Positions 61,518-64,000 of a stretch of DNA of 64,000 nucleotides are shown piece by piece. The notes under the pieces are model-generated. The model worked only from the letters and a program-made list of their open reading frames with translations, was not told where the DNA came from and made no database searches. Every line of letters starts with the position of its first letter. Position 1 is the first letter of the stretch. The stretch comes from Sipunculus nudus (taxonomy: Eukaryota > Annelida > Sipuncula > Golfingiida > Sipunculidae): NCBI GenBank assembly GCA_026874595.1, contig CM049308.1, forward strand, positions 48,615,327 through 48,679,326. The letters run 5' to 3'. The position numbers and the translations under genes were made by a program.

Positions 61518-64000
61518 CTACGAGAAGACAGACCGAGGCAATCTATGTGGATTTGAATGATGTCCTTTATTGGACCTACCTGACACACGTGGTCCATCTA
61601 CAACATCAGTATCATCATGAAGTCCCTCCTCTAAAATAGAAGTATCAACCTGATCATCTTGATAAAACATAATATGAAAGAACTGGTCTCCCTCCTCCTC
61701 AGATTCCACAGATTCAGATATCCCTGGCTGAATATCCTTTATCTCACTAATGGACTGGGTACCATTCCCTAGGTCCCCTCCCTGTGACCTTGGGTCATGT
61801 ATTAAGAGTTTCCTATTTACATTCTTGACTTGACCTCCCATAGCAGGACGAATTGAGTACACATTACCCTGAACATTTGTAACTACATATGACTCCTCAT
61901 GGAATTTATTCTGTAACTTATGTCTTCCCTCAAAGGCACATTTCTGTAAGAGGACTCTCTCTCCTATTTGAAATGAATCATCCTGGGCTTTCCTGTCATA
62001 CCTGATTTTATCCTTATCGGCGGCTTTCCGCATCCTCCCTTCAACTATCTGGTGGGCCTTCTGCAACACATCAGCCTGTGTCTGCACAAAATTTTCATCC
62101 CAGTTAATTCCAGTGTTGTTCAACAAATGATCTATGGGTATAGTTGGCTCTCTACCATACAGCAGTGTGTGGGGGGCTACACCAGTGGTGCTATGGGGTG
62201 TGGAGTTATAAACATACACCAGGTGTTTCAATAGATCTGGCCAGTTCCTTCGCTCCTTGGTGGGAAGAGATTTAATCAGGTTACATAGAGTGGAGTTGTA
62301 TCTCTCAGTGACGGCATTTCCCTGTGCATGATAAACAGTGGTGCGACTCTTTTTAACTCCATATAATTTACATAGCTCAGCTATCACCTTGCTCTCAAAA
62401 TTCCTAGCACAATCGGAGTGAAGCCTAACAGGAATGCCATAGACTGAACACCACTGATCTCTCAGGACTTGGGCTACTGTCTCTGCTGTTTGGTTGCGAC
62501 ATGGTATAGCTTGTGCATATTTAGTGTATGCATCTGTTAGGACCAAAACATCCTCGAATCCTCCCTTACCTCTGTCTAATTTGAGGAAATCCATAGCGAC
62601 TAGCTCCAATGGTCTAAATGCTAACAGGTGTTCCATAGGGGGTCTAACTCTTGGGGTTGGTGACTTAGCCACTTTACACTGGAAGCATGCTCTGACATAA
62701 TCCTTCACCTGCCGTGACATTCCTGGCCAAAAACATCTCCTTTTTAACAGGGAAGTGGTACGATTGACACCTTGGTGCCCCCACTGATCATGGACAGACT
62801 GTAACAAGATAGGACGAAGCTGGGATGGGGATAACATTTGTCTTACTGTACCAGTCACTGGATCCTGGATTTCTCTGTATAAAATACCATGATGTTCAGC
62901 CAGATTAGGCCATTCTCTGAGCCATACTTTTAAATCAGGTGAAATAGCAGTACCATAATCACCCTCATCCCCAGGTTTCCAGTTCTGCTCCCATAAGGAC
63001 CACAATTTGCCCAGCAATGGGTCGTTTTGCTGCATTTCTGCTAGCTGCTGATGGTTGTAAGTTGGAAGAATATTTGATATTTCAGCAACTTCAGTCATTG
63101 ACACTGGCTTGGTGACTCCAGTCTTATTATTATCCCACAGTGTATCTGTGACTGTACTGACAGTAGCCGACTGAACAGCTACCTGTGCATCTTCAGTGCT
63201 CATGCTGGAAGGGTACCGACTCAAGGCATCAGCACATCTATTTGATTTACCAGACCTGAATCTCACTTCCAAATCAAATGGAGCAAGCTGTGCCAGCCAC
63301 CTCTGTTCAGTTGCACCCAGTTTAGCATTATCTAAGTGTGACAGTGGGTTGTTATCTGTCAACACTATGACATGGGATCCTAACAAGTAATCTCTGAACT
63401 TATGAGCCACGGCCCATATCAAGGCTAATCATTCCAGCTTAAAGCTGGAATAATCTGGATAATTCTTTTCAGCCGCTTTTAAGGTCCTACTTGCATATGC
63501 AATGGGATGGAGTGCTCCACTAGCATCAAATTGACTTAAACAGGCACCAAGTCCCTGCAATGATGCATCTACTTCCACCACAAAATCTTGTGAGAAGTCT
63601 GGGTACTTAAGTACTGGTGTAGTGATCAGGGCCTGCTTAATCTTGTCAAATGATGAGTCAGCCTCCTTGCTCCATGATAATGGACTGGGGGGCTTCCCTG
63701 CTTTGTGAGAGGCATCACTCAGAAGTTGGTTTAGTGGGGCAACAACACTGGAAAACCCAGGCACAAACCGCCTGTAATATGAGGCTAATCCCAAAAAGGA
63801 CCGTAATTGCTCTGACGTTTGGGGAATTGGCCAATCCTTGACCTTGTCAACTTTACCTGGATCTACGGCAATGCCTTGGCTGCTCACCACATGTCCTAAG
63901 TACAGCAAGGAATCTTTAAAGAAACTACACTTCTTACTGTTCAATTTCAACCCATGCTGAATGAGCCTTTCTAAGACTCTATCTAGTCTTTCTATGTGGG
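61518..64000 (-). CDS. pol: Ty3/gypsy pol polyprotein, 3' part (RT end, RNase H, integrase), one in-frame stop
   Basis: The frame enters from the right edge within reverse transcriptase: after its catalytic centre it shows LNSKKCSFF and YLGHVVS, then LRSFLGLASYYRRFV. RNase H follows (VVEVDASLQGLGACL, then LTDNNPLSHL and CADALSR). A TGA at 63429-63431 breaks it where related proteins have a residue between E and LAL. Downstream, counting from 63422, the integrase has the zinc motif His211, His216, Cys246, Cys249, and the catalytic triad Asp278, Asp337, Glu373 with 35 residues between the last two. A GPY/F-like region near GRHKLQNKFHEESYVV follows; no chromodomain is seen. The frame ends at 61518 after an acidic tail. 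The gag and RT centre lie beyond base 64000. Apart from one stop the frame is clean, so the insertion is probably young. Confidence 0.93.

Overview
This is animal nuclear DNA from an invertebrate, most likely a bivalve mollusc. That is an inference from the mix of repeat types: satellite-cored elements that end in a GACA/GACGG microsatellite and a short hairpin resemble the bivalve 'pearl' and Helentron-like class. The sequence is AT-rich, has long introns, contains no bacterial-style operons, and is dominated by transposable elements.

The one host gene that can be identified firmly is ERCC2/XPD, the 5'-3' DNA helicase of TFIIH, on the minus strand. Seven exons were placed by splice-site and protein-level reasoning: 36645-36649, 34107-34206, 28529-28606, 24128-24190, 5999-6112, 5589-5705 and 1-34. 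They join in frame to give residues 1-170. These include the Walker A box (Lys48) and three of the four Fe-S cluster cysteines (116, 134, 155), all at human numbering. The rest of the gene lies to the left of the window. Only about 0.5 kb of 36.8 kb is coding, and the introns are packed with repeats.

Upstream of XPD, at about 36.8-36.9 kb, is a small CpG-containing region. It holds a 47-codon in-frame extension of XPD and, on the plus strand, a perfect splice donor, which suggests a head-to-head partner transcript. From 37 to 49 kb no gene is recognised. That stretch has a 100-bp hairpin, a pair of CRE palindromes, tandem duplications and arrays. From 49 to 58 kb there are minus-strand repeat copies, a dead LINE, a 340-bp satellite array and a 1.8-kb TA-flanked inverted-repeat element. 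From 58.7 kb to the right edge lies the 3' part of a minus-strand Ty3/gypsy retrotransposon: RT end, RNase H, integrase, an extra SGNH-hydrolase ORF, a polypurine tract and a 262-bp LTR.

The main repeat system is a modular family. It has a head (around ACAAGGGACCCATGGGTC then GCTCAGCTGA), a variable body or tandem array, a GACA/GACGG microsatellite, and a tail hairpin (TAGCTCAG...CTGAGCTA followed by A-rich sequence). The ends of head and tail are reverse complements of each other. Several otherwise different arrays carry the same palindrome, GGTGGCGCCACC. Two paralogous copies (18098-23745 and 29701-32340) act as filled and empty sites and define two nested insertions: a 1606-bp Helitron-like element and a 1410-bp TA-flanked inverted-repeat element.
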